A stretch of DNA of 64,000 nucleotides. Origin: Volvox africanus (lineage: Eukaryota > Chlorophyta > Chlorophyceae > Chlamydomonadales > Volvocaceae). Location of the stretch: NCBI GenBank assembly GCA_030268105.1, contig BSDZ01000078.1, forward strand, positions 4,875,001 to 4,939,000, given 5' to 3'. Under the pieces are notes generated by a model. The model did no database searches and was not told the origin of the DNA. It saw only the letters and a program-made list of their open reading frames with translations. Position numbers and translations under genes: made by a program. Positions 12,001 to 24,000 of the stretch are shown here, piece after piece; the stretch's first letter is position 1, and each line of letters opens with the position of its first letter.

Positions 12001-15000
12001 GAGGCGGAGGAGGTGAAGGTGGAGTTGGTTGCGGAGGAAGGGGAGGTAGTGGTGGTGGAGGTGGGGGAAGAGGGGGTGGAGTCGGTGGCCGTGGAGTCGG
12101 TGGCGGTGGTGGAGGTGGTGGCGGAGGGAGGATATGTGGTGGTAGTGGAGGAGGACGAGGCGGTGGTGGAGGAGGTGGAGGTGGAGGAGGAGGAGGCGGT
12201 GGCGGGGGTGGTGGCGGTGGAGGCGGGGGAGGTGGATGGTGAGGTGGTGCCGGAGGGAGGGGAGATGGTGGTGGTGGCGGAGGGAGGGGAGGTGGTGGTG
12301 GTGGAGGAGGAGGAGGCGGTGGAGGAGGAGGTGGCGGTGGAGGAGGAGGAGGCGGTACCGGAGGAGGTGGCGAAGGGGGTGGCGGTGGACGTGCAGGTGG
12401 TGGCGGAGGGAGGGGAGGTGGTGGTGGTGGAGGAGGAGTTGGCGTTGGAGGAGGAGGAGGCGGTGGCGAAGAAGGTGATGGAGGCGGAGGGGGCGGTGGT
12501 GGAGGAGGAGGAGGTGGTGGAGGAGGAGGCAGCAGTAGTGGCGGAGGTGGTGGCGGAGGAGGTGGTTGAGTTGCTTTAGGTGGTGGCGGAGGAGGTGGCG
12601 AAGGGGCTCGCGGTGGCGGCGGTGGAGGTGGTGGCGGAGGTGGTGGCGGAGGGGAATGAGAAGGCGGTCGAGGAGGGGGATGAGAAGGCGGCGGTGGAGG
12701 AGGAGGAAGCGGTGGCGGAGGTGGTGGTGGAGGAGGAGGCAGCGGTGGTGGCGGAGGTGGTGGCGGTGGAGGTGGGGGAGGAGGGGGTGGAGGAGGAGGT
12801 GGCGGTGGAGGAGGAGGAGGCGATGGCGGAGGTGGTGCCGGAGTGAGGGGAGATGATGGTGGTGGCGGAGGGAGGGGAGGTGGTGGTGGTGGAGGAGGAG
12901 GAGGCGGTGGAGGAGGAGGTGGCGGTGGAGGAGGAGGAGGCGGTGGCGGAGGTGGTGGTGGAGGCGGAGGAGGCGGTGGTGGAGGAGGTGGTGTTGGTTG
13001 CGGAAGAATGGGAGGTGGTGGTGGTGGAGGCGGAGGCGGAGGGGGCGGTGGTCGAGGAGGAGGCGGTGGCGGAGGTGGTGGTGGAGGAGGAGGAGGCGGA
13101 GGGGGCGGTGGTGGAGGAGGAGGCGGTGGCGGAGGGGGAGGCAGCAGTGGTGGCGGAGATGGTGGCGGAGGAGATGGTTGAGTTGCTTTAGGTGGTTGCG
13201 GAGGAGGTGGCGAAGGGGGTGGCGGTGGCGGTGGCGGAGGTGGTGGCGGAGGTGGTGGTGGAGGGGAATGAGAAGGCGGTGGAGGTGGTTGCGGAGGGAG
13301 GGGAGGTGGTGGTGGTGGAGGAGGAGGAAGCGGTGGAGGCGGAGGGGGCGGTGGTGGAGGTGGAGGTGGTGGCGGAGGTGGTGGCGAAGGGGAATGAGAA
13401 GGCGGTGGAGGAGGGGGATGAGAAGGCGGCGGTGGAGGAGGAGGAAGCGGTGGCGGAGGTGGTGGTGGAGGAGGAGGCAGCGGTGGTGGCGGAGGTGGTG
13501 GCGGTGGAGGTGGGGGAGGAGGGGGTGGAGGAGGAGGTGGCGGTGGAGGAGGAGGAGGCGATGGCGGAGGTGGTGCCGGAGTGAGGGGAGATGATGGTGG
13601 TGGCGGAGGGAGGGGAGATGGTGGTGGTGGAGGAGGAGGAGGCGGTGGAGGAGGAGGTGGCGGTGGAGGAGGAGGAGGCGGTGGCGGAGGTGGTGGTGGA
13701 GGCGGAGGAGGAGGTGGCGGTGGAGGAGGAGGAGGCGGTGGCGGAGGTGGTGGTGGAGGCGGAGGCGGAGGGGGCGGTGGTCGAGGAGGAGGCGGTGGCG
13801 GAGGTGGTGGTGGAGGAGGAGGAGGCGGTGGCGGAGGGGGAGGCAGCAGTGGTGGCGGAGGTGGTGGCGGAGGGGGAGGCAGCAGTGGTGGCGGAGGTGG
13901 TGGCGGAGGAGATGGTTGAGTTGCTTTAGGTGGTTGCGGAGGAGGTGGCGAAGGGGGTGGCGGTGGCGGTGGCAGAGGTGGTGGCGGAGGTGGTGGTGGA
14001 GGGGAATGAGAAGGCGGTGGAGGTGGTTGCGGAGGGAGGGGAGGTGGTGGTGGTGGAGGAGGAGGAGGCGGTGGAGGCGGAGGGGGCGGTGGTGGAGCTG
14101 GAGGTGGTGGCGGAGGTGGTGGCGGAGGGGAATGAGAAGGCGGTGGAGGAGGGGGATGAGAAGGCGGCGGTGGAGGAGGAGGAGGCGGTGGCGGAGGTGG
14201 TGGTGGAGGAGGAGGCAGCGGTGGTGGCGGAGGTGGTGGCGGTGGAGGTGGGGGAGGAGGGGGTGGAGGAGGAGGTGGCGGTGGAGGAGGAGGAGGCGGT
14301 GGCGGAGGTGGTGGCGGTGGAGGCGGGGGAGGTGGAGGTGGAGTTGGTGGCGGAGGGAGGGGAGGTGTTGGTGGTGGAGGAGGAGGAGGCGGTGGAGGCG
14401 GAGGGGGCGATGGTGGAGAAGAAGGCGGTGGCGGAGGTGGTGGTGGAGGAGCAGGAGGCGGTGGTGGAGGAGGTGGTGGAGGAGGAGGAGGCGGTGGTGG
14501 AGGAGGTGGTGTTGGTTGCGGAGGAAGGGGAGGTGGTGGTGGTGGAGGAGGAGGAGGCGGTGGAGGCGGAGGGGGCGGTGGTGGAGGAGGAGGCGGTGGC
14601 GGAGGTGGTGGTGAAGGAGGAGGAGGCGGTGGAGGAGGAGGTGGCGGTGGAGGAGGAGGCGGTGGCGGAGGTTGTGGATGTGGAGGCGGAGGCGGTGGCG
14701 GAGGTGGTGGTGGAGGAGGAGGAGGCGGTGGAGGCGGAGGGGGCGGTGGTGGAGGAGGAGACGGTGTCGGAGGTGATGGTGGTGGAGGAGGAGGCGGTGG
14801 CGGAGGTGGTGGTGGAGGAGGAGGAGGCGGTGGAGGAGGAGGTGGCGGTGGAGGAAGAGGAGGCGGTGGCGGAGGTGGTGGCGGTGGCGGAGGTGGTGGC
14901 GGTGGAGGCGGAGGAGGTGAAGGTGGAGTTGGTTGCGGAGGAAGGGGAGGTGGTGGTGGTGGAGGCGGAGGGGGCGGTGGAGGAGGAGGAGGCGGTGGAG

Positions 15001-18000
15001 GCGGAGGGGGCGGTGGTGGAGGAGGCAGCGGTGGTGGCGGAGGTGGTGGCGGTGGAGGTGGGGGAGGAGGGGGTGGAGGAGGAGGTGGCGGTGGAGGAAG
15101 AGGAGGCGGTGGTGGAGGAGGAGGCGGTGGCGGAGGCGGTGGTGGAGGAGGAGGAGGCGGTGGAGGAGGAGGTGGCGGTGGAGGAAGAGGAGGCGGTGGC
15201 GGAGGTGGTGGTGGAGGAGGAGGAGGCGGTGGAGGAGGAGGTGGCGGTGGAGGAAGAGGAGGCGGTGGCGGAGGTGGTGGCGGTGGCGGAGGTGGTGGCG
15301 GTGGAGGCGGAGGAGGTGAAGGTGGAGTTGGTTGCGGAGGAAGGGGAGGTGGTGGTGGTGGAGGCGGAGGGGGCGGTGGAGGAGGAGGAGGCGGTGGAGG
15401 CGGAGGGGGCGGTGGTGGAGGAGGCAGCGGTGGTGGCGGAGGTGGTGGCGGTGGAGGTGGGGGAGGAGGGGGTGGAGGAGGAGGTGGCGGTGGAGGAAGA
15501 GGAGGCGGTGGCGGGGGTGGTGGCCATGGAGGCGGGGGAGGTGGATGGTGAGGTGGTGCCGGAGGGAGGGGAGATGGTGGTGGTGGCGGAGGGAGGGGAG
15601 GTGGTGGTGGTGGAGGAGGAGGAGGCGGTGGAGGAGGTGGCGGTGGAGGAGGAGGAGGCGGTGGCGGAGGTGGTGGTGGAGGCGTAGAAGGAGGTGGCGG
15701 TGATGGAGGAGGAGGCGGTGGCGGAGGTGGTGGTGGAGGAGGAGGCAGCGGTGGTGGCGGAGGTGGTGGCGGTGGAGGTGGGGGAGGAGGGGGTGGAGGA
15801 GGAGGTGGCGGTGGAGGAGGAGGAGGCGGTGGCGGAGGTGGTGGCGGTGGAGGCGGGGGAGGTGGAGGTGGAGTTGGTGGCGGAGGGAGGGGAGGTGTTG
15901 GTGGTGGAGGAGGAGGAGGCGGTGGAGGCGGAGGGGGCGATGGTGGAGAAGAAGGCGGTGGCGGAGGTGGTGGTGGAGGAGCAGGAGGCGGTGGTGGAGG
16001 AGGTGGTGGAGGAGGAGGAGGCGGTGGTGGAGGAGGTGGTGTTGGTTGCGGAGGAAGGGGAGGTGGTGGTGGTGGAGGAAGAGGAGGCGGTGGAGGCGGA
16101 GGGGGCGGTGGTGGAGGAGGAGGCGGTGGCGGAGGTGGTGGTGAAGGAGGAGGAGGCGGTGGAGGAGGAGGTGGCGGTGGAGGAGGAGGCGGTGGCGGAG
16201 GTTGTGGATGTGGAGGCGGAGGCGGTGGCGGAGGTGGTGGTGGAGGAGGAGGAGGCGGTGGAGGCGGAGGGGGCGGTGGTGGAGGAGGAGACGGTGTCGG
16301 AGGTGGTGGTGGTGGAGGAGGAGGCGGTGGCGGAGGTGGTGGTGGAGGAGGAGGAGGCGGTGGAGGAGGAGGTGGCGGTGGAGGAAGAGGAGGCGGTGGC
16401 GGAGGTGGTGGCGGTGGCGGAGGTGGTGGCGGTGGAGGCGGAGGAGGTGAAGGTGGAGTTGGTTGCGGAGGAAGGGGAGGTGGTGGTGGTGGAGGCGGAG
16501 GGGGCGGTGGAGGAGGAGGAGGCGGTGGAGGCGGAGGGGGCGGTGGTGGAGGAGGCAGCGGTGGTGGCGGAGGTGGTGGCGGTGGAGGTGGGGGAGGAGG
16601 GGGTGGAGGAGGAGGTGGCGGTGGAGGAAGAGGAGGCGGTGGTGGAGGAGGAGGCGGTGGCGGAGGTGGTGGTGGAGGAGGAGGAGGCGGTGGAGGAGGA
16701 GGTGGCGGTGGAGGAAGAGGAGGCGGTGGCGGAGGTGGTGGTGGAGGAGGAGGAGGCGGTGGAGGAGGAGGTGGCGGTGGAGGAAGAGGAGGCGGTGGCG
16801 GAGGTGGTGGCGGTGGCGGAGGTGGTGACGGTGGAGGCGGAGGAGGTGAAGGTGGAGTTGGTTGCGGAGGAAGGGGAGGTGGTGGTGGTGGAGGCGGAGG
16901 GGGCGGTGGAGGAGGAGGAGGCGGTGGAGGCGGAGGGGGCGGTGGTGGAGGAGGCAGCGGTGGTGGCGGAGGTGGTGGCGGTGGAGGTGGGGGAGGAGGG
17001 GGTGGAGGAGGAGGTGGCGGTGGAGGAAGAGGAGGCGGTGGCGGGGGTGGTGGCCATGGAGGCGGGGGAGGTGGATGGTGAGGTGGTGCCGGAGGGAGGG
17101 GAGATGGTGGTGGTGGCGGAGGGAGGGGAGGTGGTGGTGGTGGAGGAGGAGGAGGCGGTGGAGGAGGTGGCGGTGGAGGAGGAGGAGGCGGTGGCGGAGG
17201 TGGTGGTGGAGGCGTAGAAGGAGGTGGCGGTGATGGAGGAGGAGGCGGTGGCGGAGGTGGTGGTTGAGGAGGAGGCAGCGGTGGTGGCGGAGGTGGTGGC
17301 GGTGGAGGTGGGGGAGGAGGGGGTGGAGGAGGAGGTGGCGGTGGAGGAGGAGGCGGTGGCGGAGGTGGTGGTGGAGGCGTAGAAGGAGGTGGCGGTGGTG
17401 GAGGAGGGAGGGGAGGTGGTGGTGGTGGAGGAGGAGGAGGCGGTGGAGGAGGAGGTGGCGGTGGAGGAGGAGGAGGCGGTGGCGGTGGTGGTGGAGGCGG
17501 AGGAGGAGGTGGCGGTGGAGGAGGAGGAGGCGGTGGCGGAGGTGGTGGTGGAGGCGGAGACGGAGGGGGCGGTGGTCGAGGAGGAGGCGGTGGCGGAGGT
17601 GGTGGTGGAGGAGGAGGAGGCGGAGGGGGCGGTGGTGGAGGAGGAGGCGGTGGCGGAGGGGGACGCAGCAGTGGTGGCGGAGGTGGTGGCGGAGGAGATG
17701 GTTGAGTTGCTTTAGGTGGTTGCGGAGGAGGTGGCGAAGGGGGTGGCGGTGGCGGTGGCGGAGGTGGTGGCGGAGGTGGTGGTGGAGGGGAATGAGAAGG
17801 CGGTGGAGGTGGTTGCGGAGGGAGGGGAGGTGGTGGTGGTGGAGGAGGAGGAGGCGGTGGAGGCGGAGGGGGCGGTGGTGGAGCTGGAGGTGGTGGCGGA
17901 GGTGGTGGCGGAGGGGAATGAGAAGGCGGTGGAGGAGGGGGATGAGAAGGCGGCGGTGGAGGAGGAGGAGGCGGTGGCGGAGGTGGTGGTGGAGGAGGAG

Positions 18001-21000
18001 GCAGCGGTGGTGGCGGAGGTGGTGGCGGTGGAGGTGGGGGAGGAGGGGGTGGAGGAGGAGGTGGCGGTGGAGGAGGAGGAGGCGGTGGCGGAGGTGGTGG
18101 CGGTGGAGGCGGGGGAGGTGGAGGTGGAGTTGGTGGCGGAGGGAGGGGAGGTGTTGGTGGTGGAGGAGGAGGAGGCGGTGGAGGCGGAGGGGGCGATGGT
18201 GGAGAAGAAGGCGGTGGCGGAGGTGGTGGTGGAGGAGCAGGAGGCGGTGGTGGAGGAGGTGGTGGAGGAGGAGGAGGCGGTGGTGGAGGAGGTGGTGTTG
18301 GTTGCGGAGGAAGGGGAGGTGGTGGTGGTGGAGGAGGAGGAGGCGGTGGAGGCGGAGGGGGCGGTGGTGGAGGAGGAGGCGGTGGCGGAGGTGGTGGTGA
18401 AGGAGGAGGAGGCGGTGGAGGAGGAGGTGGCGGTGGAGGAGGAGGCGGTGGCGGAGGTTGTGGATGTGGAGGCGGAGGCGGTGGCGGAGGTGGTGGTGGA
18501 GGAGGAGGAGGCGGTGGAGGCGGAGGGGGCGGTGGTGGAGGAGGAGACGGTGTCGGAGGTGATGGTGGTGGAGGAGGAGGCGGTGGCGGAGGTGGTGGTG
18601 GAGGAGGAGGAGGCGGTGGAGGAGGAGGTGGCGGTGGAGGAAGAGGAGGCGGTGGCGGAGGTGGTGGTGGAGGCGTAGAAGGAGGTGGCGGTGGTGGAGG
18701 AGGGAGGGGAGGTGGTGGTGGTGGAGGAGGAGGAGGCGGTGGAGGAGGAGGTGGCGGTGGAGGAGGAGGAGGCGGTGGCGGAGGTGGTGGTGGAGGCGGA
18801 GGAGGAGGTGGCGGTGGAGGCGGAGGAGGTGAAGGTGGAGTTGGTTGCGGAGGAAGGGGAGGTGGTGGTTGTGGAGGCGGAGGGGGCGGTGGAGGAGGAG
18901 GAGGCGGTGGAGGCGGAGGGGGCGGTGGTGGAGGAGGCAGCGGTGGTGGCGGAGGTGGTGGCGGTGGAGGTGGGGGAGGAGGGGGTGGAGGAGGAGGTGG
19001 CGGTGGAGGAGGAGGAGGTGGCGGAGGTGGTGGTGGAGGCGTAGAAGGAGGTGGCGGTGGTGGAGGAGGGAGGGGAGGTGGTGGTGGTGGAGGAGGAGGA
19101 GGCGGTGGAGGAGGAGGTGGCGGTGGAGGAGGAGGAGGCGGTGGCGGAGGTGGTGGTGGAGGCGGAGGAGGAGGTGGCGGTGGAGGAGGAGGAGGCGGTG
19201 GCGGAGGTGGTGGTGGAGGCGGAGGCGGAGGGGGCGGTGGTCGAGGAGGAGGCGGTGGCGGAGGTGGTGGTGGAGGAGGAGGAGGCGGAGGGGGCGGTGG
19301 TGGAGGAGGAGGCGGTGGCGGAGGGGGAGGCAGCAGTGGTGGCGGAGGTGGTGGCGGAGGAGATGGTTGAGTTGCTTTAGGTGGTTGCGGAGGAGGTGGC
19401 GAAGGGGGTGGCGGTGGCGGTGGCGGAGGTGGTGGCGGAGGTGGTGGTGGAGGGGAATGAGAAGGCGGTGGAGGTGGTTGCGGAGGGAGGGGAGGTGGTG
19501 GTGGTGGAGGAGGAGGAGGCGGTGGAGGCGGAGGGGGCGGTGGTGGAGCTGGAGGTGGTGGCGGAGGTGGTGGCGGAGGGGAATGAGAAGGCGGTGGAGG
19601 AGGGGGATGAGAAGGCGGCGGTGGAGGAGGAGGAGGCGGTGGCGGAGGTGGTGGTGGAGGAGGAGGCAGCGGTGGTGGCGGAGGTGGTGGCGGTGGAGGT
19701 GGGGGAGGAGGGGGTGGAGGAGGAGGTGGCGGTGGAGGAGGAGGAGGCGGTGGCGGAGGTGGTGGCGGTGGAGGCGGGGGAGGTGGAGGTGGAGTTGGTG
19801 GCGGAGGGAGGGGAGGTGTTGGTGGTGGAGGAGGAGGAGGCGGTGGAGGCGGAGGGGGCGATGGTGGAGAAGAAGGCGGTGGCGGAGGTGGTGGTGGAGG
19901 CGGAGGGGGCGGTGGTGGAGGAGGCAGCGGTGGTGGCGGAGGTGGTGGCGGTGGAGGTGGGGGAGGAGGGGGTGGAGGAGGAGGTGGCGGTGGAGGAGGA
20001 GGAGGTGGCGGAGGTGGTGGTGGAGGCGTAGAAGGAGGTGGCGGTGGTGGAGGAGGGAGGGGAGGTGGTGGTGGTGGAGGAGGAGGAGGCGGTGGAGGAG
20101 GAGGTGGCGGTGGAGGAGGAGGAGGCGGTGGCGGAGGTGGTGGTGGAGGCGGAGGAGGAGGTGGCGGTGGAGGAGGAGGAGGCGGTGGCGGAGGTGGTGG
20201 TGGAGGCGGAGGCGGAGGGGGCGGTGGTCGAGGAGGAGGCGGTGGCGGAGGTGGTGGTGGAGGAGGAGGAGGCGGAGGGGGCGGTGGTGGAGGAGGAGGC
20301 GGTGGCGGAGGGGGAGGCAGCAGTGGTGGCGGAGGTGGTGGCGGAGGAGATGGTTGAGTTGCTTTAGGTGGTTGCGGAGGAGGTGGCGAAGGGGGTGGCG
20401 GTGGCGGTGGCGGAGGTGGTGGCGGAGGTGGTGGTGGAGGGGAATGAGAAGGCGGTGGAGGTGGTTGCGGAGGGAGGGGAGGTGGTGGTGGTGGAGGAGG
20501 AGAAGGCGGTGGAGGCGGAGGGGGCGGTGGTGGAGCTGGAGGTGGTGGCGGAGGTGGTGGCGGAGGGGAATGAGAAGGCGGTGGAGGAGGGGGATGAGAA
20601 GGCGGCGGTGGAGGAGGAGGAGGCGGTGGCGGAGGTGGTGGTGGAGGAGGAGGCAGCGGTGGTGGCGGAGGTGGTGGCGGTGGAGGTGGGGGAGGAGGGG
20701 GTGGAGGAGGAGGTGGCGGTGGAGGAGGAGGAGGCGGTGGCGGAGGTGGTGGCGGTGGAGGCGGGGGAGGTGGAGGTGGAGTTGGTGGCGGAGGGAGGGG
20801 AGGTGTTGGTGGTGGAGGAGGAGGAGGCGGTGGAGGCGGAGGGGGCGATGGTGGAGAAGAAGGCGGTGGCGGAGGTGGTGGTGGAGGAGCAGGAGGCGGT
20901 GGTGGAGGAGGTGGTGGAGGAGGAGGAGGCGGTGGTGGAGGAGGTGGTGTTGGTTGCGGAGGAAGGGGAGGTGGTGGTGGTGGAGGAGGAGGAGGCGGTG

Positions 21001-24000
21001 GAGGCGGAGGGGGCGGTGGTGGAGGAGGAGGCGGTGGCGGAGGTGGTGGTGAAGGAGGAGGAGGCGGTGGAGGAGGAGGTGGCGGTGGAGGAGGAGGCGG
21101 TGGCGGAGGTTGTGGATGTGGAGGCGGAGGCGGTGGCGGAGGTGGTGGTGGAGGAGGAGGAGGCGGTGGAGGCGGAGGGGGCGGTGGTGGAGGAGGAGAC
21201 GGTGTCGGAGGTGATGGTGGTGGAGGAGGAGGCGGTGGCGGAGGTGGTGGTGGAGGAGGAGGAGGCGGTGGAGGAGGAGGTGGCGGTGGAGGAAGAGGAG
21301 GCGGTGGCGGAGGTGGTGGCGGTGGCGGAGGTGGTGGCGGTGGAGGCGGAGGAGGTGAAGGTGGAGTTGGTTGCGGAGGAAGGGGAGGTGGTGGTGGTGG
21401 AGGCGGAGGGGGCGGTGGAGGAGGAGGAGGCGGTGGAGGCGGAGGGGGCGGTGGTGGAGGAGGCAGCGGTGGTGGCGGAGGTGGTGGCGGTGGAGGTGGG
21501 GGAGGAGGGGGTGGAGGAGGAGGTGGCGGTGGAGGAGGAGGAGGTGGCGGAGGTGGTGGTGGAGGCGTAGAAGGAGGTGGCGGTGGTGGAGGAGGGAGGG
21601 GAGGTGGTGGTGGTGGAGGAGGAGGAGGCGGTGGAGGAGGAGGTGGCGGTGGAGGAGGAGGAGGCGGTGGCGGAGGTGGTGGTGGAGGCGGAGGAGGAGG
21701 TGGCGGTGGAGGAGGAGGAGGCGGTGGCGGAGGTGGTGGTGGAGGCGGAGGCGGAGGGGGCGGTGGTCGAGGAGGAGGCGGTGGCGGAGGTGGTGGTGGA
21801 GGAGGAGGAGGCGGAGGGGGCGGTGGTGGAGGAGGAGGCGGTGGCGGAGGGGGAGGCAGCAGTGGTGGCGGAGGTGGTGGCGGAGGAGATGGTTGAGTTG
21901 CTTTAGGTGGTTGCGGAGGAGGTGGCGAAGGGGGTGGCGGTGGCGGTGGCGGAGGTGGTGGCGGAGGTGGTGGTGGAGGGGAATGAGAAGGCGGTGGAGG
22001 TGGTTGCGGAGGGAGGGGAGGTGGTGGTGGTGGAGGAGGAGGAGGCGGTGGAGGCGGAGGGGGCGGTGGTGGAGCTGGAGGTGGTGGCGGAGGTGGTGGC
22101 GGAGGGGAATGAGAAGGCGGTGGAGGAGGGGGATGAGAAGGCGGCGGTGGAGGAGGAGGAGGCGGTGGCGGAGGTGGTGGTGGAGGAGGAGGCAGCGGTG
22201 GTGGCGGAGGTGGTGGCGGTGGAGGTGGGGGAGGAGGGGGTGGAGGAGGAGGTGGCGGTGGAGGAGGAGGAGGCGGTGGCGGAGGTGGTGGCGGTGGAGG
22301 CGGGGGAGGTGGAGGTGGAGTTGGTGGCGGAGGGAGGGGAGGTGTTGGTGGTGGAGGAGGAGGAGGCGGTGGAGGCGGAGGGGGCGATGGTGGAGAAGAA
22401 GGCGGTGGCGGAGGTGGTGGTGGAGGCGGAGGGGGCGGTGGTGGAGGAGGCAGCGGTGGTGGCGGAGGTGGTGGCGGTGGAGGTGGGGGAGGAGGGGGTG
22501 GAGGAGGAGGTGGCGGTGGAGGAGGAGGAGGTGGCGGAGGTGGTGGTGGAGGCGTAGAAGGAGGTGGCGGTGGTGGAGGAGGGAGGGGAGGTGGTGGTGG
22601 TGGAGGAGGAGGAGGCGGTGGAGGAGGAGGTGGCGGTGGAGGAGGAGGAGGCGGTGGCGGAGGTGGTGGTGGAGGCGGAGGAGGAGGTGGCGGTGGAGGA
22701 GGAGGAGGCGGTGGCGGAGGTGGTGGTGGAGGCGGAGGCGGAGGGGGCGGTGGTCGAGGAGGAGGCGGTGGCGGAGGTGGTGGTGGAGGAGGAGGAGGCG
22801 GAGGGGGCGGTGGTGGAGGAGGAGGCGGTGGCGGAGGGGGAGGCAGCAGTGGTGGCGGAGGTGGTGGCGGAGGAGATGGTTGAGTTGCTTTAGGTGGTTG
22901 CGGAGGAGGTGGCGAAGGGGGTGGCGGTGGCGGTGGCGGAGGTGGTGGCGGAGGTGGTGGTGGAGGGGAATGAGAAGGCGGTGGAGGTGGTTGCGGAGGG
23001 AGGGGAGGTGGTGGTGGTGGAGGAGGAGAAGGCGGTGGAGGCGGAGGGGGCGGTGGTGGAGCTGGAGGTGGTGGCGGAGGTGGTGGCGGAGGGGAATGAG
23101 AAGGCGGTGGAGGAGGGGGATGAGAAGGCGGCGGTGGAGGAGGAGGAGGCGGTGGCGGAGGTGGTGGTGGAGGAGGAGGCAGCGGTGGTGGCGGAGGTGG
23201 TGGCGGTGGAGGTGGGGGAGGAGGGGGTGGAGGAGGAGGTGGCGGTGGAGGAGGAGGAGGCGGTGGCGGAGGTGGTGGCGGTGGAGGCGGGGGAGGTGGA
23301 GGTGGAGTTGGTGGCGGAGGGAGGGGAGGTGTTGGTGGTGGAGGAGGAGGAGGCGGTGGAGGCGGAGGGGGCGATGGTGGAGAAGAAGGCGGTGGCGGAG
23401 GTGGTGGTGGAGGAGCAGGAGGCGGTGGTGGAGGAGGTGGTGGAGGAGGAGGAGGCGGTGGTGGAGGAGGTGGTGTTGGTTGCGGAGGAAGGGGAGGTGG
23501 TGGTGGTGGAGGAGGAGGAGGCGGTGGAGGCGGAGGGGGCGGTGGTGGAGGAGGAGGCGGTGGCGGAGGTGGTGGTGAAGGAGGAGGAGGCGGTGGAGGA
23601 GGAGGTGGCGGTGGAGGAGGAGGCGGTGGCGGAGGTTGTGGATGTGGAGGCGGAGGCGGTGGCGGAGGTGGTGGTGGAGGAGGAGGAGGCGGTGGAGGCG
23701 GAGGGGGCGGTGGTGGAGGAGGAGACGGTGTCGGAGGTGATGGTGGTGGAGGAGGAGGCGGTGGCGGAGGTGGTGGTGGAGGAGGAGGAGGCGGTGGAGG
23801 AGGAGGTGGCGGTGGAGGAAGAGGAGGCGGTGGCGGAGGTGGTGGCGGTGGCGGAGGTGGTGGCGGTGGAGGCGGAGGAGGTGAAGGTGGAGTTGGTTGC
23901 GGAGGAAGGGGAGGTGGTGGTGGTGGAGGCGGAGGGGGCGGTGGAGGAGGAGGAGGCGGTGGAGGCGGAGGGGGCGGTGGTGGAGGAGGCAGCGGTGGTG

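Noticed and set aside
3862..12579. Plus-strand Glu/Val/Ala open frame of 2,905 codons and shorter copies to its right
   Set aside because: Antisense shadow of the repeat (GAG, GTG, GCG). It has no linked exons, no recognisable domain, and stops in every repeat unit further right.
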